Assembly: GCA_964644845.1 (NCBI GenBank)
Contig: CAZXXS010000097.1
Coordinates: 124,001 to 188,000 of the forward strand
Reading direction: 5' to 3'
Origin: Geothermovivens sp964644845
GTDB lineage: Bacteria; Zhuqueibacterota; Zhuqueibacteria; Oleimicrobiales; Geothermoviventaceae
DNA length: 64,000 bases
The position numbers were made by a program, and so were the translations under genes. The notes beneath the pieces were generated by a model that was given only the letters and a program-made list of their open reading frames with translations, was not told the origin of the DNA and searched no databases. Of the stretch, positions 34,767 through 43,670 are shown in pieces; position 1 is the stretch's first letter, and each line of letters starts with the position of its first letter.

Positions 34767-35249
34767 TTAGGAGGTTTCTCCAGAGTGTTTTTCGGCATGG
34801 TCGGCCAAATGTTCGTCGGACCACAGTTCCATGGCGTGGATGAGATCCTCGAACGTGTCGACCACGGTCCCCAGAGATGGATTTTGGAGCAAGGCGAGGA
34901 TCTGGCGGTGCATTTCGTCGTACTCGCGCGTCATTTCGGCGGCCAGCTTCCGGCCCTTCGGGGTCAGGTTTACAATCTTGAACCGTCGGTCGTCCTCTGG
35001 TTCGTGGCGTTCAACGAGTCCTTTTTTGCGCAGGTCTTCCACAATGCGGGTCAGGCGTGCCGGACTAAGGTTCATGAGCTCCGCAAGGTGCCTGATGGGT
35101 GAATTGCCCTCCTTCCACAGCGTGCGAAGACACCGGAACTCGGCGACACGCAGTCCGTAACGTGCCGCGAAGTGCACCTGTCGCTCCTGGCATAGTTCGT
35201 AAAGACGCAGAACGAGATCAGACATGCGGGAGGCGTAATCCTCGGTCAT
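34767..35249 (-). CDS. MarR-family transcriptional regulator
   Basis: A 160-residue winged-helix regulator. The DNA-binding region is readable as PIRHLAELMNLSPARLTRIVEDLRKKGLVERHEPEDDRR with the wing arginines, followed by LTPKGRKLAAEM and a helical dimerisation tail. ATG 35249 is 6 bases after GGAGG; TTG 35252 is adjacent but too close. Its target and ligand are unknown. It stands alone, 323 bases from the UPF0182 gene that precedes it on the same strand, and faces the palindrome-rich gap. Confidence 0.9.
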   Translation of the reverse strand: MTEDYASRMSDLVLRLYELCQERQVHFAARYGLRVAEFRCLRTLWKEGNSPIRHLAELMNLSPARLTRIVEDLRKKGLVERHEPEDDRRFKIVNLTPKGRKLAAEMTREYDEMHRQILALLQNPSLGTVVDTFEDLIHAMELWSDEHLADHAEKHSGETS

Positions 35250-35572
35250 CAAGATCCTCCAGTTTTGACAGAGGTGTGGGAACGAATCAACGTTTGGCTG
35301 CGATGGGACTGTCGAAACCCGCGGGACTGCACACTGGCTTCTTCAATCAGATTTCTCACAGAGAGGCTACACAGAGGCGCTGCCACAAATGCTGACAGCC
35401 GTCCGCCAGGACTGCTGCACCTGAGCTTCGGTGGCCCGTTTTGTCGGACTCGCCGGAAAACGCGTGGTTCATCCCAAACTTTTGGTCCGGAAATCACACC
35501 CCGAATCGGTTCTGTTGGCCTGCAAGATCAAACAACTTGCAGAAACCGTGTGCGTTCCGTCAGGCCGCAAAA
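35250..35572. other. Short intergenic gap with a small inverted repeat
   Basis: CTGCAAG (35520-35526) and CTTGCAG (35536-35542) form a 7-bp hairpin just past the UPF0182 stop; no T tract follows. No gene seen. Confidence 0.45.
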
Positions 35573-38287
35573 CTACTCGGATTGCGTTTGCTTGACCAAT
35601 TCCTCCAGAACGGCCCGCAGTTTCTCGAGTTGTTCGCCGTACCCAGCCCAGTCCCCGTTGCGCAATCGGCGCATCGCTTCCTCGTAGTGCTGCATGGCTT
35701 CGGCGGCGAGTTCGCCTGTGCCTTGCGGGCTAATGGTGCCACCTGCGGGCACTGTTCCCACCTCACGCGGACGCTCAGTGCTGACTTCCGTAGTGCCGAT
35801 AGCATCCTGTAAGGCCAGATCCAGTGTTTCGCGCATCACGATCCGATTCTTGTAGGCCACGATCACGCGTTTCAGTTCCGGGAGTTGCCCATTTTCAGCG
35901 CGCAGGTACACGGGTTCCACGTAAAGCAGGACGCTATCCACTGGGATGGCCAGCAGGTTGCCACGGATCACCTGGGACCCGCGTTGGCTCCACAAGGTGA
36001 GCAACCTGGAAATGTCGGGGTCTTGGTCAATGCGGGCCTCGATCTGCCGTGGGCCATAAACCAGACGCTGCTTTGGCAACATGTAGGCGAACATCTGTCC
36101 GTAGTTGGGAGGATCGCAGCGGGCGGCAATCCAGGCAATCATGTTGTCCTTTTCCTTGGGAGTAAATGGAAGCATGAGGATGTACTCGCCATCCGGTTCG
36201 CCTGGCAACTGCATCAGCACGTAGTAAGGCTCCATTGGCTGCTCCGAGCCGGCGTAGACCTCGCGTGGAATTTGCCACACATCCTCCCGGTTGTAAAAAG
36301 TCTGTGGGTCACGCATGTGGTAAGTGGCGTACATGCTCGTTTGCACGGAGAAAAGACCTACAGGGTACCGAAGATGTCTGCGGAAATCGTCCGGAAGCTC
36401 GCTCAGGGGTTTGAACAGCTTCGGGAAAATTGCTGCGTAGGCACGAATGATCGGATCTTTGGGATCGGCGATGTAGAATGTGACATCCCCGTTGTAGGCG
36501 TCGACCACCACTTTGACGCTGTTGCGGATGTAGTTGAACCTGTTCTGGTAAGGCTCGGAGTAGGGAAAAGTGCTGCTGGTTGTGTAGGCGTCTTCGATCC
36601 AGAAGAGACGGCCGTCTACAATGACCACGTAGGGGTCGCCTTCGTACTGAAGAAATGGAGCGATCGTGCGGATTCGCTCCGAGACCGTGCGGTGGTACAT
36701 GATGCGGCTGTCACTGGTAAGGTAGCTGGTCAAGATGAGCTTTGCGCTCCCGAATTCGTACGCGAATGCAAGACGTCGCAACAGCGAACCGATCCTGACA
36801 CCGCCACTTCCGGAATAAGTTGTGAACTTGTTCCGTTCGCCAACAGGGTAGTCAAATTCCTCCGTTGCGGTTTTCACGAGAGCGTATTCGGTAGTCTCTT
36901 CGCCGTAGTAAATGGCGGGCTGATCGAGCTTGATGTCGACGTTGATCACAGGCGGGATGTCTTTGATGAAGAAATAGGGCAACCCTTCCTCGGTAACCAG
37001 GTTCACAGGGTTCATCACAACGCCGTAACCGTGTGTGTATTTGAGGTGCAGGTTCACCCACGTTCTCGCCTGGGTGGGGATCTGGTCGTAGTTCAGCTCG
37101 CGGGCTGAGAGCATCACCTGGCGGTAGTCGTCTCCGAAGGTGTAGCGATCCACGTCCACGTCGTGAAAGTCGTAGTAAAGGCGAATTTCCTGTAGCTGGC
37201 TGTAAGTGGCGTGAAGTGGCCGCCAGTCCCACAGCCGCATGTTTCGCACCGTGGAGCGGTAGTTCAAAAGGTCGTTGTAGGTAATTGAGCCACTTGGGTC
37301 AAACCCTTTTTCTTCAACGGACTCGAGCCCGTAAGCTAAACGAGTCAGGCGAATGTTGTGGGCGATGTAGGGTTTTTCTTTTTCCAGCTCATTGGGTTCG
37401 ACGACCAGTTTCTGGACAAGGCTCGGATAAATGCCTACGGCGAGAACCAGCATGAGTACAAAAAGAGCGGTACCCGCTACCACAATTTTCCACCCACGTC
37501 TGGTGATGGCCAAGAGGATTCCCACAACGATCACCAGCGTGGCGATGACCATGATCCAGTAGGCTGGGAGCTTGGCGTGGATGTCGGCGTAACCCGCGCC
37601 GAACACGGCTCCGGTGCGTGAGTAGAGGAGCTGAAAACGCTCCAACCAAAAACGTCCCGCGAGCACCAAGAGGGTCAACGCGGCTAAGATGGAAAGGTGA
37701 GCTTTTGCGATGGCCCGCAGTTCCCTGAGGCGACTCAAGAAACTGCCCCCGAGGAAGTAGATTACAGCGGAAAGCCCGAACGCGAGGATGAAGAGCCACA
37801 TGAGCCAGGTTGTTCCCAGCACGTACACAGGTAGCGAGAACACGTAGAAGGCGATGTCTTTCCCGAACACTGGATCCGTGGCGCCAAACGGTTGACGCTT
37901 GAAGAAAGCCAAAATTTGCAGCCACCGCGTGGAGATGGCACCGGCGAAAATCAAACCGACGAAAAGCGCCGCCAGGGCTACAAGGGTTTTTTGCAGTTTG
38001 ATGAGTTTCGGAATGGAGATGCTGACGTCATCCAGAGTGAGAACAATCCGCTGAGGAGCTGCCTTCAGGGCGAACCAACCGTTCAGGTAGAGAAAAAGGC
38101 TCGAGACGAAAAATCCCCCCAGGAAAAAAGCCCATTTTGCGGTCAGCGATTTCGTGTAGACGCTGAGGTACCCCAGTTTGGAAAACCAAATGGCATTGAT
38201 GTACAGCCCTACACCGCTTCGCAGGAAGATCAAAATGCCCGCGATCGCTGCCGCAACAATCAGGCTTATTTTTTGACGGCGGTTCAT
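35573..38287 (-). CDS. UPF0182 family integral membrane protein
   Basis: A 904-residue protein of the COG1615/UPF0182 family, of typical length. The first 310 residues contain about seven membrane helices (opening KISLIVAAAIAGILIFL), and the rest is a large soluble domain with family motifs such as TYGDDYRQVMLSARELNYDQIP-like text, THGYGVVMNPVN, IYYGE and MLPFTPKEKDNMIAWIAARCDP. The C-terminus carries a proline and glutamate rich tail with a final coiled-coil-like helix. ATG 38287 follows AAGGAGA; the open frame upstream to 38371 does not match the family. Function is not established. No operon partner is apparent. Confidence 0.93.
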   Translation of the reverse strand: MNRRQKISLIVAAAIAGILIFLRSGVGLYINAIWFSKLGYLSVYTKSLTAKWAFFLGGFFVSSLFLYLNGWFALKAAPQRIVLTLDDVSISIPKLIKLQKTLVALAALFVGLIFAGAISTRWLQILAFFKRQPFGATDPVFGKDIAFYVFSLPVYVLGTTWLMWLFILAFGLSAVIYFLGGSFLSRLRELRAIAKAHLSILAALTLLVLAGRFWLERFQLLYSRTGAVFGAGYADIHAKLPAYWIMVIATLVIVVGILLAITRRGWKIVVAGTALFVLMLVLAVGIYPSLVQKLVVEPNELEKEKPYIAHNIRLTRLAYGLESVEEKGFDPSGSITYNDLLNYRSTVRNMRLWDWRPLHATYSQLQEIRLYYDFHDVDVDRYTFGDDYRQVMLSARELNYDQIPTQARTWVNLHLKYTHGYGVVMNPVNLVTEEGLPYFFIKDIPPVINVDIKLDQPAIYYGEETTEYALVKTATEEFDYPVGERNKFTTYSGSGGVRIGSLLRRLAFAYEFGSAKLILTSYLTSDSRIMYHRTVSERIRTIAPFLQYEGDPYVVIVDGRLFWIEDAYTTSSTFPYSEPYQNRFNYIRNSVKVVVDAYNGDVTFYIADPKDPIIRAYAAIFPKLFKPLSELPDDFRRHLRYPVGLFSVQTSMYATYHMRDPQTFYNREDVWQIPREVYAGSEQPMEPYYVLMQLPGEPDGEYILMLPFTPKEKDNMIAWIAARCDPPNYGQMFAYMLPKQRLVYGPRQIEARIDQDPDISRLLTLWSQRGSQVIRGNLLAIPVDSVLLYVEPVYLRAENGQLPELKRVIVAYKNRIVMRETLDLALQDAIGTTEVSTERPREVGTVPAGGTISPQGTGELAAEAMQHYEEAMRRLRNGDWAGYGEQLEKLRAVLEELVKQTQSE

Positions 38288-39399
38288 GGCGTATCTCCTT
38301 GGCTCAGGGATTCCTGAGAAACCACTGCTTGTTGGCCTGAAAAATCGCGACTCTTGGGGAAGCCAGTGCACGAACTTGTTTGCTCAAGTGAAGGTACGGT
38401 AGAATGTTGAACGGAGCAAGGGCAAATTTTGCGTGTGCTAAACAATGCTCAGCTGAAATGTACTTGAGGGTGTGAGACGGTTTCAGGGACGCACTCTCCG
38501 TTTGGAGCGGTTGCAAGAACCCGTTTTTGCCTACGTGGTGGACGTCAAACGGAAAGGAGAGCTTGCGTCGGCTGACCGTTGCGCTTGGACGTTGGAACTG
38601 CGGTGGCAGTCGCTACGACCGATTTAGCGCATCAGAAAGAGACTGCAGCAGGCTGGAGGAGAGTGAACACAAAATTGGCCACGTCGTTCCCGGCGAGTCC
38701 CATTCAAACAGTGCTCATTCCCTGAATCTGGGGTGTGAACCCTGGGGAAAGCGGCAGGACCTCGACACTGATTGCGCGCGCTTCCGGCAGCGAACACCTC
38801 TCCACGCACGTGAGTGCTTTGCTACGGTACGAACGTGCGTAGGTAAGAGTCCCCTGTGGGGTCACGGTTTCGGGAAGTCGGGGAAAGGTGCTACTTGCCT
38901 CAGAGTCCACGAAGAAACGGCTACGTGGTGCACAGCTGGTGGCAGCTACTTTCAAGCGGCAGGGACTGTCCAAGCCCGAGGTCCCAAATTCCGGACGTTG
39001 TAAGTAAAGTGCACTGCCCAAGGTTGTTCCCAGTGACAGGGTGTAGTAGCCTCAGAATGTAAGCAGGCGTTGTGGAGGGGTGGACGGAGTGGCGCGCCCG
39101 GATACCAGGGATCTCCCCATTTTTGCCTGTGAACTCGCCGACACCTCGGAGCGGCTTGGTTCCTGCTGGTAAAATTGGTTCCAGGACAGGAGCTGAAAGA
39201 GCGTTCTGTGTTTCCGGCGGGGCCTTCCGGTTCACGGGCGCTCTGCAGGCAGTCCGGGACTTCCAGCTCCCCCTGCTTGCAGGGGTAAGCCTGACCGTGC
39301 GGGCAAGGTCCGACTTCTGGGCACAGCGAAAGCTCAACAGCAACCGTTACCTGCCGTGCCCCCAACGTGTTTGCGGGGAGACCCTCGCCCAGATACAGC
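38288..39399. other. Long intergenic gap, no gene recognised
   Basis: About 1.1 kb between divergent genes. Open frames up to 158 codons exist on both strands without domain, signal or start-site support. Confidence 0.5.
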
Positions 39400-39428
39400 T
39401 TGACAAATTGAAGGGCAATTCTTATCAT
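39400..39428 (+). promoter_or_regulatory. Sigma70-type promoter for the aminotransferase operon
   Basis: TTGACA (39400-39405) and TATCAT (39423-39428) are separated by exactly 17 bases. Transcription should begin near 39435, giving a 225-base leader before the ATG at 39660. Confidence 0.75.
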
Positions 39429-39579
39429 GAGCTTGAGCCGTGAGAGGTTGCGGATGGACGCACGAACAAGATGATGACTGGCCTGGTCAAGGGGACCTGT
39501 GTGGAGGCCCGCTCGATGTTTGTGTGGTGTTTAGTTTTGGGGTACCGTCTGTGGCTTGGTTTGCGCTTTGCCAGCTGAA

Positions 39580-39607
39580 GGACAGTCACATTTGGCTGTC
39601 CTTTTTT
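39580..39607 (+). promoter_or_regulatory. Attenuator-like terminator in the aminotransferase leader
   Basis: GGACAG (39580-39585) pairs with CTGTCC (39596-39601), followed by six T residues (39602-39607), 52 bases before the ATG and about 150 bases after the predicted transcription start. A six-codon open frame (ATG 39454, stop TGA 39472) with an AGAGG upstream could be a leader peptide, but it holds no run of regulatory codons. Known riboswitch classes were not recognised. Confidence 0.6.
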
Positions 39608-39659
39608 GTTTCTGTTTTGCTCAGGGAACAAGGGACCTTTAACAAGCTAAGGAGGTGTC

Positions 39660-40829
39660 ATGAAATTCGCTGAGAGAATGAAGCGGCTTGGCACCGAGAC
39701 AGCATTCGAAATGTTGGCGAAAGCCAAGGCTCTGGAGGCGCAGGGAAAGGAAATCATTCACCTTGAGATCGGCGAACCAGATTTCGACACGCCGCGCAAC
39801 ATCGTGGAGGCGGCCGTGCGAGCGTTGCGAGAAGGCTACACACACTACGGCCCTGCGCCGGGGCTGCCAGAACTAAGGGAGGCCATTGCGCAAAATGCAG
39901 CCAAACGGCGGAACATTCAGGTAGGACCGGACAACGTTGTGGTTACACCCGGCGCGAAGCCGATCATGTTTTTTGGCATCCTCGCGTGCGTAAATGAAGG
40001 TGAGGAGGTGATTTACCCAAACCCGGGATTTCCGATCTACGAGTCAGTGATCAACTTCATCGGCGCGAAACCTGTGCCAATCCGACTCCGTGAGGAGCGT
40101 GAATTCAGTTTTGACGTCGACGAGCTCGCGAGCCTGATTACTGACAAAACCAGGATGATTATCCTCAATTCGCCCCACAATCCCACCGGCGGCGTTCTGT
40201 CGAAAAGCGACCTGGAAGCCATCGCCGGAATGGTCCGGGGACGCGACATCTGGGTTCTGTCTGACGAGGTGTACAAGGACATCCTTTACGAAGGCGATTT
40301 TCTCAGCATTGCTTCCCTGCCGGGCATGGCTGAGCAGACCATCATTCTCGACGGCTTTTCAAAGACCTACGCCATGACGGGGTGGCGCCTTGGTTACGGG
40401 GTGATGCCCGTTCCCCTGGCAGAAAAAATCGCCCGCTTGATGGTGAACAGCAATTCGTGCACAGCAACTTTCATTCAAAAAGCTGGTGTGGAGGCTCTCA
40501 CGGGGCCGCAGGATGAAGCTCGTCGCATGGCCGAGGAGTTCCGCCGCCGCCGGGATGTGATCGTGGACGGTTTGAATCAGATCGAAGGGATTACCTGCCT
40601 GCGTCCACACGGGGCGTTCTACGTGTTCCCAAATGTCACGGGCATCCCCATGGGCACGACGGAGTTGGAGAATTTTCTGCTCTACGAGGCAGGTGTTGCC
40701 AGTTTGTCCGGTACAGCGTTTGGCGCCTACGGCGAGGGCTACCTGCGCTTTTCGTACGCCAATTCGGTTGAAAACATTCAGAAGGCACTGGATCGCATGG
40801 CTGAGGCTCTCAAGAAGGTCCGCAAGTAG
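39660..40829 (+). CDS. Class I/II PLP-dependent aminotransferase (AspC-like)
   Basis: A 389-residue fold-type I aminotransferase. Motifs in order: HLEIGEPDFDTP, YTHYGPAPGLPELREAIA, the NSPHNPTGGVL substrate loop, DEVYKDILYEG with the PLP-pyridine aspartate nearby, and DGFSKTYAMTGWRLGY with the Schiff-base lysine; RFSYANS carries the carboxylate-binding arginine. It is close to aspartate/aromatic aminotransferases of thermophiles; the amino-acid specificity cannot be read. AGGAGG precedes ATG 39660. The stop TAG overlaps the Shine-Dalgarno of gcvT, so the two are one operon. Confidence 0.92.
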   Translation: MKFAERMKRLGTETAFEMLAKAKALEAQGKEIIHLEIGEPDFDTPRNIVEAAVRALREGYTHYGPAPGLPELREAIAQNAAKRRNIQVGPDNVVVTPGAKPIMFFGILACVNEGEEVIYPNPGFPIYESVINFIGAKPVPIRLREEREFSFDVDELASLITDKTRMIILNSPHNPTGGVLSKSDLEAIAGMVRGRDIWVLSDEVYKDILYEGDFLSIASLPGMAEQTIILDGFSKTYAMTGWRLGYGVMPVPLAEKIARLMVNSNSCTATFIQKAGVEALTGPQDEARRMAEEFRRRRDVIVDGLNQIEGITCLRPHGAFYVFPNVTGIPMGTTELENFLLYEAGVASLSGTAFGAYGEGYLRFSYANSVENIQKALDRMAEALKKVRK

Positions 40830-40839
40830 GAGACGCACA

Positions 40840-41934
40840 GTGGAACCGAAGAAGACCGCTCTTTACGAGGTTCACAAACAGCTCGGTGCGAAAATGGTTG
40901 AGTTCGCGGGTTACTGGATGCCCATCCAGTACCGCGGCATTTTCGAGGAACACAAACGTGTTCGAACGACCGTCGGCGTTTTCGACGTGTCACACATGGG
41001 CGAATTCCTTTTCAGGGGCGATTCCGCCTTGGATTTTCTGCAGTTCATGACGACAAACGATGTTGCCAAGTTGCACGTCCACCAGGCTCAGTATTCAACC
41101 ATGTGCTACGAGAATGGCGGCATTGTGGACGATCTGATTGTTTACCGGTTGCCCGACGGCTACATGATGGTCGTCAACGCTGCAAACATCAAGAAAGATT
41201 GGACCTGGCTGGCGGAACACAGGCCTGACGGCGTTGAAATGATCAACCGCAGCGAGGAGTTGAGTCTGATTGCCGTCCAAGGACGCTACGCCGAAGCCAC
41301 CCTGCAAAAGATCACGGATCTCGATCTGTCCCAAATCAAGTACTACTGGCTGGACGAAGGGAAGGTGGCGGGTGTGGACGCAGTGGTGTCGCGGACGGGC
41401 TACACAGGGGAAGATGGTTTCGAAGTTTGTGTGGCCCGTGAGCAAACGGTGCCCGTCTGGGAGGCGATTTTTGAGGCCGGTGCGGAGTACGACATCGAGC
41501 CTGTGGGACTGGGTGCCCGCGACACCCTTCGACTCGAAATGAAATACTGTTTGTACGGCAACGACATCGATGAAACCACAAACCCGCTTGAGGCCGGTTT
41601 GGGCTGGATTGTTAAACTCAAAAAAGGGGATTTCATCGGCCGGGACGCACTTCTGAGAGTCAAAGAAGAGGGCCTGAAACGCAAGCTGGTTGGGTTCGAA
41701 GTCGAGGGACGAGCCTTTCCCCGTCACGGCTACAAGATCCTGGACGAAACAGGTCGTGTTGAGCTGGGTTACGTGACCTCCGGTACGTTCTCACCCATGC
41801 TGCAGAAAAGCATTGGGATGGGCTACGTTTCCATCGACTACGCCGAGGTGGGGACTCCCCTGCTTGTGGATGTCCGGGGGCGGAGGGCAAAGGGACAAAT
41901 CGTGGAAACCCCATTCTACAAGCGTCCCTACTGA
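40840..41934 (+). CDS. gcvT: Glycine cleavage system aminomethyltransferase (T protein)
   Basis: A 364-residue GcvT. It opens TALYEVHKQLGAKMVEFAGYWMPIQY, then VGVFDVSHMGEF with the catalytic aspartate region of the folate site, YCLYGNDIDETTNPLEAGL and a C-terminal barrel domain ending QIVETPFYKRPY. It transfers the methylene group of glycine to tetrahydrofolate. GTG 40840 is used: TAGGAG overlaps the upstream stop 7 bases before. gcvH and gcvP, the obligatory partners, are not next to it and must lie elsewhere if the system is complete. Confidence 0.95.
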   Translation: MEPKKTALYEVHKQLGAKMVEFAGYWMPIQYRGIFEEHKRVRTTVGVFDVSHMGEFLFRGDSALDFLQFMTTNDVAKLHVHQAQYSTMCYENGGIVDDLIVYRLPDGYMMVVNAANIKKDWTWLAEHRPDGVEMINRSEELSLIAVQGRYAEATLQKITDLDLSQIKYYWLDEGKVAGVDAVVSRTGYTGEDGFEVCVAREQTVPVWEAIFEAGAEYDIEPVGLGARDTLRLEMKYCLYGNDIDETTNPLEAGLGWIVKLKKGDFIGRDALLRVKEEGLKRKLVGFEVEGRAFPRHGYKILDETGRVELGYVTSGTFSPMLQKSIGMGYVSIDYAEVGTPLLVDVRGRRAKGQIVETPFYKRPY

Positions 41935-41972
41935 TCGGGCGGAATCGGGCAAATTGCGAGAGAGGCGCCGAG

Positions 41973-42710
41973 GTGGCTCAGCTCGAGGTCGTGCTTGTGC
42001 CGGGGGAGATTCGGCCCCGAGAATTGCGGGGACGTTTTGTCGTGGTGATCGATGTGCTGCGGGCCGGGACTTCGGTGGCTGTTGCGCTGGCCAACGGAGC
42101 ACGCAAAGTGATCCCTGTGGCTGGCGTGCGGTCTGCCAGACAAAAAGCCGCGGCTTTGGGGCGCAGCAACGTGCTTCTCTGCGGGGAACGCAGCGGCGTT
42201 CGTTTGCCAGGTTTTGACCTTGGGAATTCGCCCCGCGAGTACACCCCGGAGCGAGTGGCCGGCCGTAACCTGGTGTTCACGAGTTCGAACGCCACCCGCG
42301 CTCTTGCGCGGACGCGTGAGGCCAAAGAGGTGGTTCTTGCTGGCCTTGTGAACGTCAGTCGCGTTGCGCAGAGCGCAGCTTCTTCTGATCTCGAAATTAC
42401 GCTTGTTTGCGCTGGGCGGCTTGGGCGATTTGGCTTGGAGGATTTCTTGGCCGCGGGGCTCCTGGTAAAGGCCATCCGGCAAATACTGGCCTTGACCGAC
42501 GATGACCTTGACGATGCCAGCAGAATGGCAGCGAACTTTGCCGCAGAGCAGCGGGAAGACCCGCTGGGGGTGCTTGCCGCTTCAACGCACGGCCGCTACT
42601 TGTGTTCGATTGGCTTTGAGGCTGATCTCCCCCTGTGTGCGGCTCTGAACACGGTCGACGTAGTCCCCACTTTCAACGGCGAAGCTCTTGTGCCAGGTCC
42701 TCGGGGGTGA
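41973..42710 (+). CDS. comB: 2-phosphosulfolactate phosphatase family protein (ComB)
   Basis: A 245-residue protein with ComB signatures: VVIDVLRAGTSVAVALANGA, CGERSGVRLPGFDLGNSPREY and FTSSNATRAL. In methanogens ComB dephosphorylates phosphosulfolactate in coenzyme M synthesis; in bacteria the family also occurs without the rest of that pathway and may make sulfolactate or act on another substrate. No comA, comC or comDE is in the window. GTG 41973 has a weak GAGAG site. It follows gcvT by 38 bases and is probably co-transcribed. Confidence 0.9.
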   Translation: MAQLEVVLVPGEIRPRELRGRFVVVIDVLRAGTSVAVALANGARKVIPVAGVRSARQKAAALGRSNVLLCGERSGVRLPGFDLGNSPREYTPERVAGRNLVFTSSNATRALARTREAKEVVLAGLVNVSRVAQSAASSDLEITLVCAGRLGRFGLEDFLAAGLLVKAIRQILALTDDDLDDASRMAANFAAEQREDPLGVLAASTHGRYLCSIGFEADLPLCAALNTVDVVPTFNGEALVPGPRG

Positions 42711-42814
42711 CGCAGTGCAAGCTCCTCCACTTAGGCCTTGCGTTTTGTTCTTTCACGGACTACATTTCGGTGTCACCAGTGTTCAAATCTTGACACAAAT
42801 CTGGACCTTCCGAC

Positions 42815-43477
42815 GTGTCCAAACGGCGATTTGATCCGCGTGAAATTGATTGGTCCTTGTACGCAATCCTCGACCGTGAATTCATCGGCAACCGATCCTT
42901 CGGTCAGATCGCCGAGGCGGTGATCCAAGGGGGTGCTGGGATCGTTCAGTTGCGTGATAAAGTTTCTGGAAGCAGAGATTTCTACCTCGAGGCGCTTCAG
43001 GTCCGCGAGGTTACGCGAAACTTCGGGGTGCCTTTCGTCGTGAACGACCGTGTGGACGTGGCGCTTGCCGTCGACGCGGACGGTGTGCACGTGGGCTGGA
43101 GCGATTTGCCGCCGGAGGTCGTGCGTAGGCTGATTGGAAGTGAGCGACTGCTTGGACTGTCGGCGAGTTCCGAGGAGGAAGTAGACAAAGCGGTTTCGTA
43201 CTCACCCGATTACCTGGGGGTCGGAGCCATGTTTGCGACGGCCACAAAGCCCGACTACCCCGTTCCCGGCCCAGGTCTAATTGCGAAGGTGAGATCCAGG
43301 GTTGCTTGCCCGATTGTGGGGATTGGTGGAATCACGCCGGAAAACGCAGCCGCAGTTGTAGCAGCTGGGGCCGACGGAGTGGCGGTCATTTCGGCTCTGC
43401 TGAGCGCGCAGGACGTTAGAGAGCAGGCTAACCGCTTTGTTGAGGCCATCCGCCAGGTGAGAAAGGCTGAGAAGTAG
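42815..43477 (+). CDS. thiE: Thiamine-phosphate synthase
   Basis: A 220-residue TIM-barrel enzyme joining the thiazole and pyrimidine phosphates of thiamine. Motifs: GGAGIVQLRDK, FVVNDRVDVALAVDADGVHVGWSDLP, LGVGAMFATATKPD and the phosphate-binding IVGIGGITPENAAAVVAAGADGVAVISAL. GTG 42815 gives the standard length; its Shine-Dalgarno is poor. No thiamine riboswitch is visible in the 104 bases upstream. It is the only thi gene in the window. Confidence 0.94.
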   Translation: MSKRRFDPREIDWSLYAILDREFIGNRSFGQIAEAVIQGGAGIVQLRDKVSGSRDFYLEALQVREVTRNFGVPFVVNDRVDVALAVDADGVHVGWSDLPPEVVRRLIGSERLLGLSASSEEEVDKAVSYSPDYLGVGAMFATATKPDYPVPGPGLIAKVRSRVACPIVGIGGITPENAAAVVAAGADGVAVISALLSAQDVREQANRFVEAIRQVRKAEK

Positions 43478-43670
43478 CTGGGGAGTCCTGCGATTTTCCC
43501 AGCGGGGGAAAACACGCTGGTTCACTTTGAATGCGATGCCCCGGCCGTTCCAAACGAGGGGTAGATTTCCCAAGCCGAGAACGAACGTGGTCAAGCTGCT
43601 TGCAAACCACGGAAAATCTGGTCCAGGTCAGGGGATCCTCTAACCGACGAAGTTGCGAGGTGAGAGACGT

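Noticed and set aside
39435..39660. A glycine, lysine or SAM riboswitch in the aminotransferase leader
   Set aside because: A GAGAGGTTGCGG stretch recalls the lysine element loosely, but the other conserved blocks of these classes are missing.
39440..39673. A 78-codon leader gene running through the attenuator
   Set aside because: It would read through the terminator stem and overlap the aminotransferase start; composition is not protein-like.
42711..42814. A thiamine (TPP) riboswitch upstream of thiE
   Set aside because: The 104-base gap lacks the conserved CTGAGA-type core and is too short for the full element with an expression platform.
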